DNA of 64,000 nucleotides from the NCBI GenBank assembly GCA_902555065.1, contig CACDQQ010000002.1, positions 1 to 64,000 on the forward strand. Direction: 5' to 3'. A program made the translations under genes and the position numbers. Shown here one piece after another: positions 34,037 to 43,415 of this stretch (the stretch's first letter is position 1; each line of letters opens with the position of its first letter). This DNA is from an uncultured Pelagibacteraceae bacterium. Lineage in GTDB: Bacteria > Pseudomonadota > Alphaproteobacteria > Pelagibacterales > Pelagibacteraceae. Under the pieces are notes generated by a model. It had not been told where the DNA came from and searched no databases. It saw only the letters and a list, made by a program, of their open reading frames with translations.

Positions 34037-35012
34037 TAGCTGAATCTCCTTTAACTCTAATCCTTGGATCTATAAAGTAATACAAGATATCAACTATAAA
34101 ATTTATCATTACAAAAACGAATGCTATAAAAACTAAATACGCTGACATGATTGGAATATCTACAAACTGGACAGCTTGAATAAAAAGAAATCCCATACCT
34201 GGCCATTGAAATACTGTTTCCGTAATTATTGAAAATGCAATTAATGTTCCAATATTTATACCAGCAATAGTTATTACTGGAATTAGTCCATTTTTAAGTG
34301 CGTGCTTGTAATTAATGCTTTTTTCATTAATACCTCTAGCTCTTGCGAACTTTATATAGTCAGTCTGAAGTATTTCCATCATTTCAGCTCTAACGAGTCT
34401 GATTATATAAGTCATTTGAAAAAGGCTTAAAGTAACTGATGGTAATATAATTGCTTTTAAACCTGACATGGTTAAAAAGCCTGTCGACCAAAACCCAAGG
34501 TCTACCACATCGCCTCTTCCAAACGATGGTAGAACGCCCAATATAACTGCAAAAAGATAAATAAATAAAATACCAATTACGAAAGTTGGAAGAGAAACAC
34601 CTAATAAAGAAACTGCTAAGATAAAATCACTCAAAAAACCTTTTCTTTTTATGCCTGTATACACTCCCAATAAAGTACCTGAAACCAATGCAATTAGAGC
34701 AGATATTAAAACTAATTCAATTGTTGCCGGCAATCTTTCAATGATTAATTCTGATACAGGTCTTCTTAATTGATAAGATATTCCAAATTCTCCTTTTGAA
34801 GCATTGATTATAAACCTAGTAAATTGTACATGAATTGGGTCCATTAAACCCAAGGTTTCTCTTAACTCAGCTCTTTCTTCATCTGATGTTTCCTCACCTA
34901 CCATGTTATTTATTGGGTCTCCTACAAAATTAAAAAGAGAGAAAGATACAAAAGCTACGACAAGCATAACCATTGCAGATTGAAACAATCGTTTAAAAAA
35001 ATACTTTATCAA
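34029..35012 (-). CDS. Peptide-type ABC transporter permease (DppB-like)
   Basis: This 327-residue permease starts with a TTG (there is no ATG in frame nearby). Its N-terminus IKYFFKRLFQSAMVMLVVA fits DppB, and the C-terminal half has TDYIKFARARGINEKSINYKHALKN (EAA loop) and FQWPGMG. It is the first membrane gene after the binding protein, separated from it by a stem-loop at 35034-35061. The rare start may further lower its translation relative to the binding protein. Confidence 0.9.
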   Translation of the reverse strand: MIKYFFKRLFQSAMVMLVVAFVSFSLFNFVGDPINNMVGEETSDEERAELRETLGLMDPIHVQFTRFIINASKGEFGISYQLRRPVSELIIERLPATIELVLISALIALVSGTLLGVYTGIKRKGFLSDFILAVSLLGVSLPTFVIGILFIYLFAVILGVLPSFGRGDVVDLGFWSTGFLTMSGLKAIILPSVTLSLFQMTYIIRLVRAEMMEILQTDYIKFARARGINEKSINYKHALKNGLIPVITIAGINIGTLIAFSIITETVFQWPGMGFLFIQAVQFVDIPIMSAYLVFIAFVFVMINFIVDILYYFIDPRIRVKGDSASG

Positions 35013-35033
35013 TTTATGAAATTTTATTTTTAT

Positions 35034-35061
35034 ACAAGCCCTTTAATTAAAAAGGGCTTGT
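35034..35061 (-). terminator. Intercistronic stem-loop between binding protein and DppB-like permease
   Basis: ACAAGCCCTTT and AAAGGGCTTGT pair over 11 bp with a six-base loop. On the transcribed minus strand it lies ten bases after the binding-protein stop and 21 bases before the permease start. It is not followed by a T-run, so it is probably a stabiliser or pause site rather than a complete terminator. Confidence 0.72.
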
Positions 35062-35071
35062 AATAAATTGT

Positions 35072-36634
35072 TTAGTCAAAGCTCGCAAAACGGAATAACG
35101 GCTCGTTATTCGGTCTTATCGGAACATTAACATCTTTTTTTGCAGCCCAAGATATAACTTGGTGATGTAAAGGAAGATAAGAAATATCATCTTTTACTAT
35201 TTTCCAAGCTTTAGCTATCGCAGCATTTCTCTTATCTAGGTTAACTTCACCTTCCATAACTCTTATCGCTGAATCTACATCAGAGTTACTAAAGTTAACT
35301 CTGTTCCAGCTTGCTCCACTTTCATATAAGTAATGGAAAACATAATGACTATCTAAAGTTGGAACTCCCCAACCTAACATATAAAAGTCACCTTGATTAT
35401 CTTTTAGTTCTTTAAAGTGCTTACTTTTTGTTTGGGCAAATAAATTTACTTTAACACCGATTTTACCTAACATACCAACAACAGCTGTACATATAGCTTC
35501 ATCATTTACATATCTGTCATTTGGACATCTTAGCTCAACTTCAAATCCATTCGGATATCCAGCATCAGCTAGAAGTTTTTTTGCAGCAGCTACATCATAA
35601 GGAAGTCTTTTATCAAGTTCTTCTGTGTATCCGTTAACACCTGGAAAAGTAATTATTCCAGCAGGTTCACTTAAACCTCTCATTACTTTTTTCTTAATAG
35701 CTTCAATATCTATAGCTTGATAAAGAGCTTGTCTAACTGCTTTCTTTTTAAATGGGTTATCACCTGTATTACCTGTTCTAAGTTTATCTGCTCCCTGATC
35801 CATACCAAGGAATATAGTTCTCATTTGAGCAGTGCTTTCAACTTTGTGAGCAGGTGAATTTTTAATTCTAGCTAAATCTTGCACAGGTGCATCAGTAACA
35901 ACATCAATTTCACCAGATAAAAGAGCTGCAACTCTAGTAGCTGCATTTTTTATAGGTAGTAGATGAATTTCTGTTACTTTGTCATCTTTCATAGTACCCC
36001 ACCATTTTTTATTACGTTTGAAAACTGTTTTAGTATTTGGTTCTCTTAATGTAATTTTAAATGGTCCAGTTCCCATAGCATTCGTAGCTGAAAATGTTTC
36101 TTGTCCAGCATCCCAGTTCTGCGCCATAACTGCAAAATTCTTTTCACTCCATTTTTTTGACATTATAAAAATGTTTGAAAGTTGGTTTAAAAGAATTGGA
36201 TTTGGTTTACTTGTTGTAATTTCTACCGTGTAGTCATTAACTGCTTTTACACCTGATACTGTACTAATATATTCTTTAAAATCAGATGTTCTTTGTTTTG
36301 CTCTTAAAATACTAAATACAACGTCTTCAGATGTAAATGGAGTTCCATCAGAAAATTTAACATCTTCTCTTAATTTAAAGATCCAAGTATTAGGACCTTG
36401 AGTTCTCCACTCTGTTGCTAGTTGAGGTCCAATTTTCATATCTAATCCTCTGGTAACTAGAGCTTCGTATACTTGTCTAGACACTTGAGTGGTAGGACCT
36501 TCGTTTTGAGCATGAGGATCAAGTGTTAAACTATCACCCTGCATTGACCATTTAATAGTTTTTGCAAATGATTGTGATGGAGCAAAAGCTAGAAAAAAAG
36601 CCAATAAAATTTTTATAAAATACCCATACTTCAT
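35072..36634 (-). CDS. Peptide-type ABC transporter substrate-binding protein (family 5)
   Basis: This 520-residue periplasmic protein has a Sec signal (MKYGYFIKILLAFFLAFAPSQSFA) and SD GGAGAGAG. The family-5 marks are KTIKWSMQGDSLTLDPHAQNEG at the mature start, KFSDGTPFTSEDVVFSI near residue 100, and VRQALYQAIDIEAI in the middle. It delivers oligopeptides or similar large ligands to the DppBC-like pore. It is the first gene of the operon 36634-30473 and is separated from dppB by a hairpin. Confidence 0.92.
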   Translation of the reverse strand: MKYGYFIKILLAFFLAFAPSQSFAKTIKWSMQGDSLTLDPHAQNEGPTTQVSRQVYEALVTRGLDMKIGPQLATEWRTQGPNTWIFKLREDVKFSDGTPFTSEDVVFSILRAKQRTSDFKEYISTVSGVKAVNDYTVEITTSKPNPILLNQLSNIFIMSKKWSEKNFAVMAQNWDAGQETFSATNAMGTGPFKITLREPNTKTVFKRNKKWWGTMKDDKVTEIHLLPIKNAATRVAALLSGEIDVVTDAPVQDLARIKNSPAHKVESTAQMRTIFLGMDQGADKLRTGNTGDNPFKKKAVRQALYQAIDIEAIKKKVMRGLSEPAGIITFPGVNGYTEELDKRLPYDVAAAKKLLADAGYPNGFEVELRCPNDRYVNDEAICTAVVGMLGKIGVKVNLFAQTKSKHFKELKDNQGDFYMLGWGVPTLDSHYVFHYLYESGASWNRVNFSNSDVDSAIRVMEGEVNLDKRNAAIAKAWKIVKDDISYLPLHHQVISWAAKKDVNVPIRPNNEPLFRFASFD

Positions 36635-36695
36635 TTCTCTCTCCTATATTATTAAAATAAAAATCTAACTTATTAATTATGTAAACTAAAGTGAT

Positions 36696-37421
36696 TTAAT
36701 TGACTATTTTTTTGAAGTTTTCGTAAAGAATTTTAGAATATTTGTTCATAGATTGAATGTTGTCTTTCGCATCACTATCAAATTTATCAAGAGCTCCTTG
36801 TCCTAACTGACTCTCTAAAGCAGACTTATATTCTGGCACACATCCCCATTCTCCTACAGTAGTATCTTTTATCTCTATATGAAATTGAATACCGTAAGCA
36901 TGTTTTTTGTATTTAAAAATTTGGTATTTCGTTTCAGGAGATGATGCTAAAAGAGTTATATCATTATTATTTTCAAGATTTTGAACTTCATATGAATGCC
37001 ATTGGAGTGATTTAATAATATCAGGATATTCTTTAAATAATAAATCGTCCTTTTTACTGTTTAAAAAATTAATGTCTAAAATACCTATCTCTGGATTTTT
37101 TGATTTAACTACTTTACCTCCAACTACCTCTCCTAATAATTGACAACCTAAACAAAAACCTAAATATGGTTTATTTAAGTCTACTACAAATTCTTTGATT
37201 TTTTTTTTCTCTTCTATTAACCAAGGGTAATCTTTTTCCATCCAAGTATCCATTGGTCCGCCCATACAAAACATTGCATCAAATCCAGTTAAATCATCAG
37301 GTATTTTTTCTCCTTCGTCAAGTTCTACAGTTTTAATATGAACTTTATCCTTTAACATTAAATCTTTAATATAACCAGGATCCTCAATTTTAATGTGTTG
37401 AAGAACAATTATATTTTTCAT
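36696..37421 (-). CDS. Class I glutamine amidotransferase-like protein
   Basis: This 241-residue protein has the triad of the GMP-synthase amidotransferase group: the nucleophile Cys in GFCLGCQLLGEVVGG (about residue 95) and the His-x-Glu pair in YGIQFHIEIK (about residue 180). The CMGGPMDTW turn near residue 52 and the LQWHSYEV strand agree. It may hydrolyse glutamine or a gamma-glutamyl amide; no partner synthetase is adjacent. It overlaps the IMPase gene by four bases (ATGA), so the two are co-translated. Confidence 0.85.
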   Translation of the reverse strand: MKNIIVLQHIKIEDPGYIKDLMLKDKVHIKTVELDEGEKIPDDLTGFDAMFCMGGPMDTWMEKDYPWLIEEKKKIKEFVVDLNKPYLGFCLGCQLLGEVVGGKVVKSKNPEIGILDINFLNSKKDDLLFKEYPDIIKSLQWHSYEVQNLENNNDITLLASSPETKYQIFKYKKHAYGIQFHIEIKDTTVGEWGCVPEYKSALESQLGQGALDKFDSDAKDNIQSMNKYSKILYENFKKIVN

Positions 37422-38221
37422 GTAGCTGGCTTGAGTAATTTTAAAATTTTTTTATGATTTGATAAATTATTTGAAACAATTATGTTTCCACCTAATGAAG
37501 CATCTTTATTATCCCATGTAGTAATTATTCCACCTGATGCTTTAATAATTGGTATTATCGGATGTATATCCCAAATTTTGTTTGCACATTGAGCTACAAT
37601 ATCTAGTCTTCCCTCTGCTAATTGGCAATATGTTAGTGCATCGAAACATGGAAACTGCATTCTCTTAATAAATTTCATTATTTTTTTTTGTTTTTGAAAA
37701 GACAAAGTTCCGTGAAAAGCAGCAGCTAATTTCAAATAATTAAATTTTATTTTTTTGTTAACTTTTAATTTTCTTTTTTTTCCATTTTCAAACACAAAAG
37801 CAGATTTATCATCTTGATTTAAATAGTATCTTTTCATTCTTGGAAAATTTGCTAAACCAACTATAGGGGCGTCGTTATAATTTAGAGAAATTAAATTGCT
37901 CCATGTAGGATTTCCAGCGACAAATGATCTTGTCCCATCAATTGGGTCAATTATCCATGAAAATAGACTTTTTGTCTTTTTTGCTCCAAACTCTTCACCG
38001 ATAATTTGATGATCTGGGAACTTATCATTAATCTTTTTTCTTATAAATTTTTCAAAAGCTTTATCAGCACTGGTAACAGGATCATAACCTTTACCTTTTA
38101 ACTTGTTATTAATTGTAAAAGTTTTGTTAAGTTTAGTGTAATAAAAATTAGTTAAATCCTTAGCAAGCTTATTCAAAAAAGTGTAATAAATCTTGAAATC
38201 TTTTGTTTTTTTGAAGGTCAT
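37418..38221 (-). CDS. Inositol monophosphatase-family phosphatase
   Basis: This 267-residue protein has the IMPase metal site: GEEFGAK near residue 76, WIIDPIDGTRSF near residue 90 (DPxDGT), and a C-terminal WDIHPIIPIIKASGG (W-D). The family includes inositol, fructose-1,6-bis-, PAP and histidinol phosphatases; histidinol phosphatase (HisN) is a common role in alphaproteobacteria and is plausible, but the gene is not in a histidine operon. It leads the two-gene unit with the amidotransferase. Confidence 0.85.
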   Translation of the reverse strand: MTFKKTKDFKIYYTFLNKLAKDLTNFYYTKLNKTFTINNKLKGKGYDPVTSADKAFEKFIRKKINDKFPDHQIIGEEFGAKKTKSLFSWIIDPIDGTRSFVAGNPTWSNLISLNYNDAPIVGLANFPRMKRYYLNQDDKSAFVFENGKKRKLKVNKKIKFNYLKLAAAFHGTLSFQKQKKIMKFIKRMQFPCFDALTYCQLAEGRLDIVAQCANKIWDIHPIIPIIKASGGIITTWDNKDASLGGNIIVSNNLSNHKKILKLLKPAT

Positions 38222-38308
38222 TTATCTGATGAGTAATAGTTAAAATATACAACTAGTTCAAATAAAATATCTTGAAAATTTTAGAATTTGATAGAAGAAT
38301 CCAGATAG

Positions 38309-39412
38309 ATGAAAATAGAAATCGATTCTAAAAAAGTATTTATAAATAGTGGAAATAATAAAGAAGAAATACATCCATTTTGGCTTAGAGAAAGAATAAA
38401 TAACGAAGATGCTCTGGATAAAGGAAATCAACAAAGATTATTTGATCCAAATTCTATAAATACTAACATTGATATAGAAAAAATTGAGAATGAAGATGGA
38501 TTACTAAATTTATTTTTCAATGATGGAACCAATTATAAAATAAAAGAAGATCAAATATTAAATGAGTATAAATTGCAAAATCTTGATCCTATTTCAATTG
38601 ATAAAATTAAATGGGATTCAAATTTTAATAATTTTCAAAAATTTAAATTTGAAAATGATATTTTTGAAAAAAAAATCATGTATGATTTATTAGTATCATT
38701 CTATAAATATGGTTTTGTAGTTTTAACTAATGTACCAACTGAAGATAATTTTATTATTAAATTTGCAAATTCAATTGGCAGTGTCAGAAGAACTAATTTT
38801 GGGGAATTTTTTAATGTAAGATCTGTGCCTAATCCAAATGATTTAGCTTATACATCATTAGCATTATCTCCACATACAGATAATCCGTATAGAAAACCAG
38901 TTCCTTGTGTTCAATTATTGCATTGTATTACTAATAATGTGAGTGGAGGAAATTCTACCTTGGTTGACGGCTACACTGTAAGTGAAAAAATCAAAGAGGA
39001 TTATCCAGAATATTATGAAATTTTATCTTCAGTTAAAGTAAAATTTAAATTTATAGACAATACAGTTGTTTTAGAAGATATGTCTGAGTTAATTAAATTG
39101 GATGAAAAAAATAATTTTAAACAAGTTAGATTTAGTCCAAGATTAGATTATGCTCCGATATTAGAAAAATCAAAATTGGATTTATTCTATAAAGCTAGAA
39201 ATAAAATTTCTGAATTATACAACTCTGATAAATATAAAGTTGAATTTAAATTAGAAACCGGAGATTTATTAATGATGGACAATCATAGATTGCTTCACGG
39301 AAGAACAAAGTATGATGTTAACGAAGGTGATAGATATTTACAAGGATGCTACATTGATTTCGACAGTACAGAAGGTAAACTTAGACATTTAAAAAGAAAA
39401 TTTAATCTTTGA
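38309..39412 (+). CDS. TauD/BBOX-like Fe(II)/2-oxoglutarate dioxygenase
   Basis: This 367-residue protein has the gamma-butyrobetaine hydroxylase layout: a short N-terminal domain (about residues 1-90) and a TauD core. Iron ligands are H189 and D191 in SPHTDNPYR and the distal His at H330 in DNHRLLHGRT; R332 would bind 2-oxoglutarate. The N-terminal domain keeps HPFWLRER but has none of the Cys residues that bind zinc in BBOX. It therefore resembles betaine- or trimethyllysine-type hydroxylases with an altered N-terminus. It stands alone, its 3' end overlapping the convergent flavoprotein gene by 11 bases. The substrate may be a quaternary amine. Confidence 0.82.
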   Translation: MKIEIDSKKVFINSGNNKEEIHPFWLRERINNEDALDKGNQQRLFDPNSINTNIDIEKIENEDGLLNLFFNDGTNYKIKEDQILNEYKLQNLDPISIDKIKWDSNFNNFQKFKFENDIFEKKIMYDLLVSFYKYGFVVLTNVPTEDNFIIKFANSIGSVRRTNFGEFFNVRSVPNPNDLAYTSLALSPHTDNPYRKPVPCVQLLHCITNNVSGGNSTLVDGYTVSEKIKEDYPEYYEILSSVKVKFKFIDNTVVLEDMSELIKLDEKNNFKQVRFSPRLDYAPILEKSKLDLFYKARNKISELYNSDKYKVEFKLETGDLLMMDNHRLLHGRTKYDVNEGDRYLQGCYIDFDSTEGKLRHLKRKFNL

Positions 39413-39989
39413 ATAATTCTTTTATTTTTTCTTCAGCGTTTTTTATCGACTTTTCATAATCTAAAGCCATTTGATCTGCTGCAACTATATCGATTTTTTT
39501 AATACCAAAAAAATTTAACATATGTATCAACCACGGAGTTAAAAAGTCTTCTTCACCTTGTATTTTTGTTCCGCCAGAAGTAATTACTAAATAGACCTGC
39601 TTATCTTCTAATAAACCTTTTCTTCTTCCGTCATCCCCATATTTAAATGTCAACTTTACTCTGGCTGCAAGATCAGCCCAAGCTTTAAGTGTTGCTGGTG
39701 GGCCAAAATTATAAATTGGCACTGATATAATAATTACATCACATTCTTTTAACTCTGATACTAACTTATCAGATAATTCAAACATTTTTTTATGTTCATC
39801 TGTTTGCTCATTTTCTGGAATTTTCATTCCAGACTCAGTTAAACCAGATATAAAAAGCATTTCGTCATCTAGATCTCTATAAATGACTTCATCATCATCT
39901 TTTTTAACTTTATCAAGTATTTTTTTTGCAAGCATCCTTGAGGTAGAACCTTCTTTTCTAGCACTGCAATCAATTTGATATATTTTCAT
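39402..39989 (-). CDS. FMN-dependent NADH-azoreductase/flavodoxin-fold oxidoreductase (AzoR-like)
   Basis: This 195-residue flavodoxin-fold protein has the N-terminal phosphate loop CSARKEGSTSRMLA and the AzoR-type VPIYNFGPPATLKAWADLA motif (about residues 106-124), which lines the FMN site. It would reduce quinones or azo compounds with NADH. It follows ccdA by two bases in the ppc-ccdA operon, so a redox role in that operon is reasonable. Confidence 0.85.
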   Translation of the reverse strand: MKIYQIDCSARKEGSTSRMLAKKILDKVKKDDDEVIYRDLDDEMLFISGLTESGMKIPENEQTDEHKKMFELSDKLVSELKECDVIIISVPIYNFGPPATLKAWADLAARVKLTFKYGDDGRRKGLLEDKQVYLVITSGGTKIQGEEDFLTPWLIHMLNFFGIKKIDIVAADQMALDYEKSIKNAEEKIKELFKD

Positions 39990-39991
39990 TT

Positions 39992-40699
39992 TTATCCAAG
40001 TTTTTGAAGCATAGGAAAATACTTTAATATGTAAAATCCTAAAGCTTGCAACTGGTTTGTAATCATTAATATTCCTGTTATCAATAATAATCCTCCACCA
40101 ACTCTTGAAATAGTTATCATTTTTGATTTTAGATTTTTTGTTACAACCATAAAACGTTGAATCAAATAACCTGATGCAATAAAAGGCAGTGCTAAACCAA
40201 GTGAATAGAACACAAGTAACAATATACCTCGGTTCAAACTTTGCTCAATTGAAGCTAGAGCTAATATTGATCCTAAAATAGGTCCAATACATGGAGTCCA
40301 TCCAAATCCAAATGCCATACCAACTAATATTGAGCTAAAATTTCCTGATTTAATCTCAGTATTAATTCTTTTTTCATAATTTAAAAACTTAATATTAATT
40401 AATCCCATAATATGAAGGGAGAAAATAATTATAATACTTCCTGCAATAATTCTTAGTTCAAAAGAGTTACTTAAAATTAAAGAACCTAAAAAAGTTGCGG
40501 TAGCTCCGAAGCTTATAAAAACAATTGAAAAACCAAAAGTAAATAAAACTATAGGGAATATATTAATCGTTTTTTTTTCTAATAATTCATTTAAAGAGCT
40601 TCCAGAAATATAAGATATATATCCAGGTATTAATGGAAGTACACATGGAGACAAAAAGCTTATCAATCCAGCTCCAAATGCAACAAATAATTCTATCAT
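39992..40699 (-). CDS. ccdA: CcdA-family cytochrome c biogenesis/thiol-disulfide transfer protein
   Basis: This 235-residue, six-helix protein of the CcdA/DsbD-beta family has two membrane cysteines, one in FLSPCVLPLIPGY (near residue 19) and the other in FGWTPCIGPILG (near residue 136). It passes electrons from cytoplasmic thioredoxin across the membrane for cytochrome c maturation or periplasmic thiol reduction. It starts at the base after the ppc stop, which shows tight coupling. Confidence 0.92.
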   Translation of the reverse strand: MIELFVAFGAGLISFLSPCVLPLIPGYISYISGSSLNELLEKKTINIFPIVLFTFGFSIVFISFGATATFLGSLILSNSFELRIIAGSIIIIFSLHIMGLINIKFLNYEKRINTEIKSGNFSSILVGMAFGFGWTPCIGPILGSILALASIEQSLNRGILLLVFYSLGLALPFIASGYLIQRFMVVTKNLKSKMITISRVGGGLLLITGILMITNQLQALGFYILKYFPMLQKLG

Positions 40700-43381
40700 T
40701 TAACCAGTATTTTTCATTGCAGCTGAAATACCTGCAATAGATGTTAATAATGCATCATTAAGATCATTTTTTTTATCTGAATTTAATTTTTTGTTTTTAA
40801 TTTTATTCATAACTACTGCTTGAATTATATTTAAAACCTCTGTGTAAATATTTCTTACAATAATTCCTGATCTAAATTTTTTTCTTTCATTTATAATTTC
40901 TTTTGGCGTAATCTTTTTATTTAATTTCTTAATAACTTCGAATTGGAACCTAAGTTTTTTTCCAACTCTTTTTAAATCTTTGTCTGCTAAATACTCCTCA
41001 TATATTTTTGAAATATCTGGGTCCACTTTTGAAATTACCATATCCAAAATATCCATCATTGAATTGAAGAAAGGCCAATTTTTTTCCATATCTATTAGTG
41101 TTTTCTCAAATTTTTCTATCGATGAATATCTTAAAGCTTCTGCACTTCCAAGCCATGCTGGGAGCATTAGTCTTATTTGTGTCCATGCAAATACCCAGGG
41201 TATTGCTCTTAAACCTTTGATATTATCAATATTCTTTCTTTTAGACGGTCTTGATCCAATTGAAAGTTTTCCTAAAGACACATGTGGCGTAACGGTTTTG
41301 AAATATTTAATAAAATCCGAACTTTGATTAATATTTTTTCTATATGAACTTTTTGAAATATCAGACATTTTTTCAATTAGATTTCTCCAATCTTTTTTAG
41401 GGACTGGCGGTGGGGTTAATGTTGCCTCCATTACCGCTCCTATATAGCTACATAAATTGTAAATTGCTAAAGGTTGATATCCATATTTCTGTTGAATTAC
41501 TTCTCCTTGATCGGTTATTCTAATTTTTCCATTAACTGTATTTGGCGGCTGAGATTTTAAAGTAGCTTGAATTGGGCCTCCACCTCTACCTGCTGAACCA
41601 CCTCTTCCATGAAAGAAGGTAACATCTATTTTATATTTTTTAGCAATTTTAATAATTTCTTCTTGAGCCTTATATTGATGCCAACTTGCACAAATTTTTC
41701 CAGCATCTTTGCTTGAGTCTGAATATCCAATCATGACTTCTTGTTTATTTTTTATTAAATCTCTGTACCACTTTAATGAAAACAAACTGTCCATTATTGA
41801 TTTTGCATTAATTAAGTCATCTAATGTTTCAAATAATGGGACAACTCTTAATCTATTCTTAATATTTGCTTCTTTTTGCAAATATAAAACGGAGAGAATG
41901 TCAGATGCAGATGATGTCATTGAAATAACATAAGCCCCTAAACATTCAGGCGGCTCTTCAGATAAAATTTTAAATGTTGACCAAACTTCTTTATTTTCTT
42001 TATTTTTAAAATTAAAATTTTTTATGAAATTTGATTTTTTTTTCATCTTAGATGATAAAAATTTAATTTTTTCCTCCTCACTCCATTTTAAATAATTAAG
42101 TTTATTTTTTTTCTTAATTAGTTCATTAATTAACTGTGAGTGTCTAGATGACTCTTGTCTAATATCTAGTTTTGCCAGATTAATTCCAAAACATTTTGCT
42201 CTTCTCATTAAATCTAATAATTCACCACTTGCTATATTTTCACTTTGATTTTCTTCTAAGGACTCACGGACAATTCTAAGAGGTTTTAAAATTTCCTCTT
42301 TTGAGCTTAGCAATTTTTTGTAGTCCAAAGGTTTTTTATTCACTATGAACTGTTCAATTGCTCGGTGAGTAAATCGCATTTTATCCCTTAGAGGTCTTAA
42401 GAAAACTCTGTAAGGCTCAAATGATTTTCCTGTAAGTTTTTGAATTTTTTTTGAACATTTTCTCATTGAATACGATCTAATTAATTTAGTGAGTTCTTTT
42501 TCATACAATTTTGCTGCTTCCCATCTTGATAATAACAAAACTTTTTTAGTTACTTTTGAAGTTACATTTGGATTTCCATCTCTATCACCACCCATCCATG
42601 ATCCAAACTCAATAGGATTAAAATTTTTTGGCAAACCTTTACCCATATTTTTCAAAAATATATCATTGAGTCTTCTGTAGACTTTTGGAATAGTTTCCCA
42701 AAGACTATCCTCTATTATTGCAAGACCCCATCGCGCTTCATCGGGTGGAGACGGTTTTGATCTTTTTAAGTCATCTGTATTCCAGATAATGGTAAATTCA
42801 TCATGAATTTTTTTATTTAAAGATTTTATTTTTGAAGAGTGATCTTTAAATAACTCTCTATCCTCAAGTATTTCTGTAATTTTATGGTATTTTTGAATTA
42901 AAGTTCTTCTTTTGACCTCTGTTGGATGGGCTGTCAAAACTATTCCAATATTTAAATTTTTTGCGAAACTATATATTTTATTATTATTAATTTTTTTATT
43001 TTTAAATAATTTCTCAAAAATTTCTTCTATAAAAATATTTTTTTGATTTTTGCCGTCTCTTTTATTTTCATATTGGTTTAGTTGTCTAGATGCATCAATA
43101 GACTCAGCTAGATTTATAAAATTCATAAAATGATTAAATGCTCTTGCAAGCTTGTAAGTATTTTTAGGATTAATACTTTTTATTTCACTAGAAATTTTTT
43201 TATATGATTTTTTTTGGATTTTATTTGCTTTTGATAACTTTCTAATTTTCTCAACAAGATTATAAAAGCTTTTACCTTCTTGTTCTTTAATTACATTTCC
43301 TAATGAATTTCCTAAAAACCTAACATCCTCTCTTAATGATTTTGTAGGAATTCTTTCGTAGTATAGGTCTCTTTTGATCAC
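40700..43381 (-). CDS. ppc: Phosphoenolpyruvate carboxylase
   Basis: This 893-residue protein is full length. Catalytic His H152 is in LTAHPTE, GSWMGGDRDGNP is near residue 264, and FHGRGGSAGRGGGP (about residue 590) holds the conserved Arg. The C-terminus ends in KNTG as in bacterial Ppc. It adds bicarbonate to PEP to form oxaloacetate, an anaplerotic step. The start is a GTG at 43381. It is first in the ppc-ccdA-azoreductase unit. Confidence 0.97.
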   Translation of the reverse strand: MIKRDLYYERIPTKSLREDVRFLGNSLGNVIKEQEGKSFYNLVEKIRKLSKANKIQKKSYKKISSEIKSINPKNTYKLARAFNHFMNFINLAESIDASRQLNQYENKRDGKNQKNIFIEEIFEKLFKNKKINNNKIYSFAKNLNIGIVLTAHPTEVKRRTLIQKYHKITEILEDRELFKDHSSKIKSLNKKIHDEFTIIWNTDDLKRSKPSPPDEARWGLAIIEDSLWETIPKVYRRLNDIFLKNMGKGLPKNFNPIEFGSWMGGDRDGNPNVTSKVTKKVLLLSRWEAAKLYEKELTKLIRSYSMRKCSKKIQKLTGKSFEPYRVFLRPLRDKMRFTHRAIEQFIVNKKPLDYKKLLSSKEEILKPLRIVRESLEENQSENIASGELLDLMRRAKCFGINLAKLDIRQESSRHSQLINELIKKKNKLNYLKWSEEEKIKFLSSKMKKKSNFIKNFNFKNKENKEVWSTFKILSEEPPECLGAYVISMTSSASDILSVLYLQKEANIKNRLRVVPLFETLDDLINAKSIMDSLFSLKWYRDLIKNKQEVMIGYSDSSKDAGKICASWHQYKAQEEIIKIAKKYKIDVTFFHGRGGSAGRGGGPIQATLKSQPPNTVNGKIRITDQGEVIQQKYGYQPLAIYNLCSYIGAVMEATLTPPPVPKKDWRNLIEKMSDISKSSYRKNINQSSDFIKYFKTVTPHVSLGKLSIGSRPSKRKNIDNIKGLRAIPWVFAWTQIRLMLPAWLGSAEALRYSSIEKFEKTLIDMEKNWPFFNSMMDILDMVISKVDPDISKIYEEYLADKDLKRVGKKLRFQFEVIKKLNKKITPKEIINERKKFRSGIIVRNIYTEVLNIIQAVVMNKIKNKKLNSDKKNDLNDALLTSIAGISAAMKNTG

Positions 43382-43415
43382 AATTTATTATATCAAAAAA
43401 GAGATTATATTTGGA

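Noticed and set aside
36696-38221. Histidine biosynthesis pair (HisH-like amidotransferase with HisN phosphatase)
   Set aside because: The amidotransferase resembles the GMP-synthase-like group rather than HisH, and no other his genes are adjacent.
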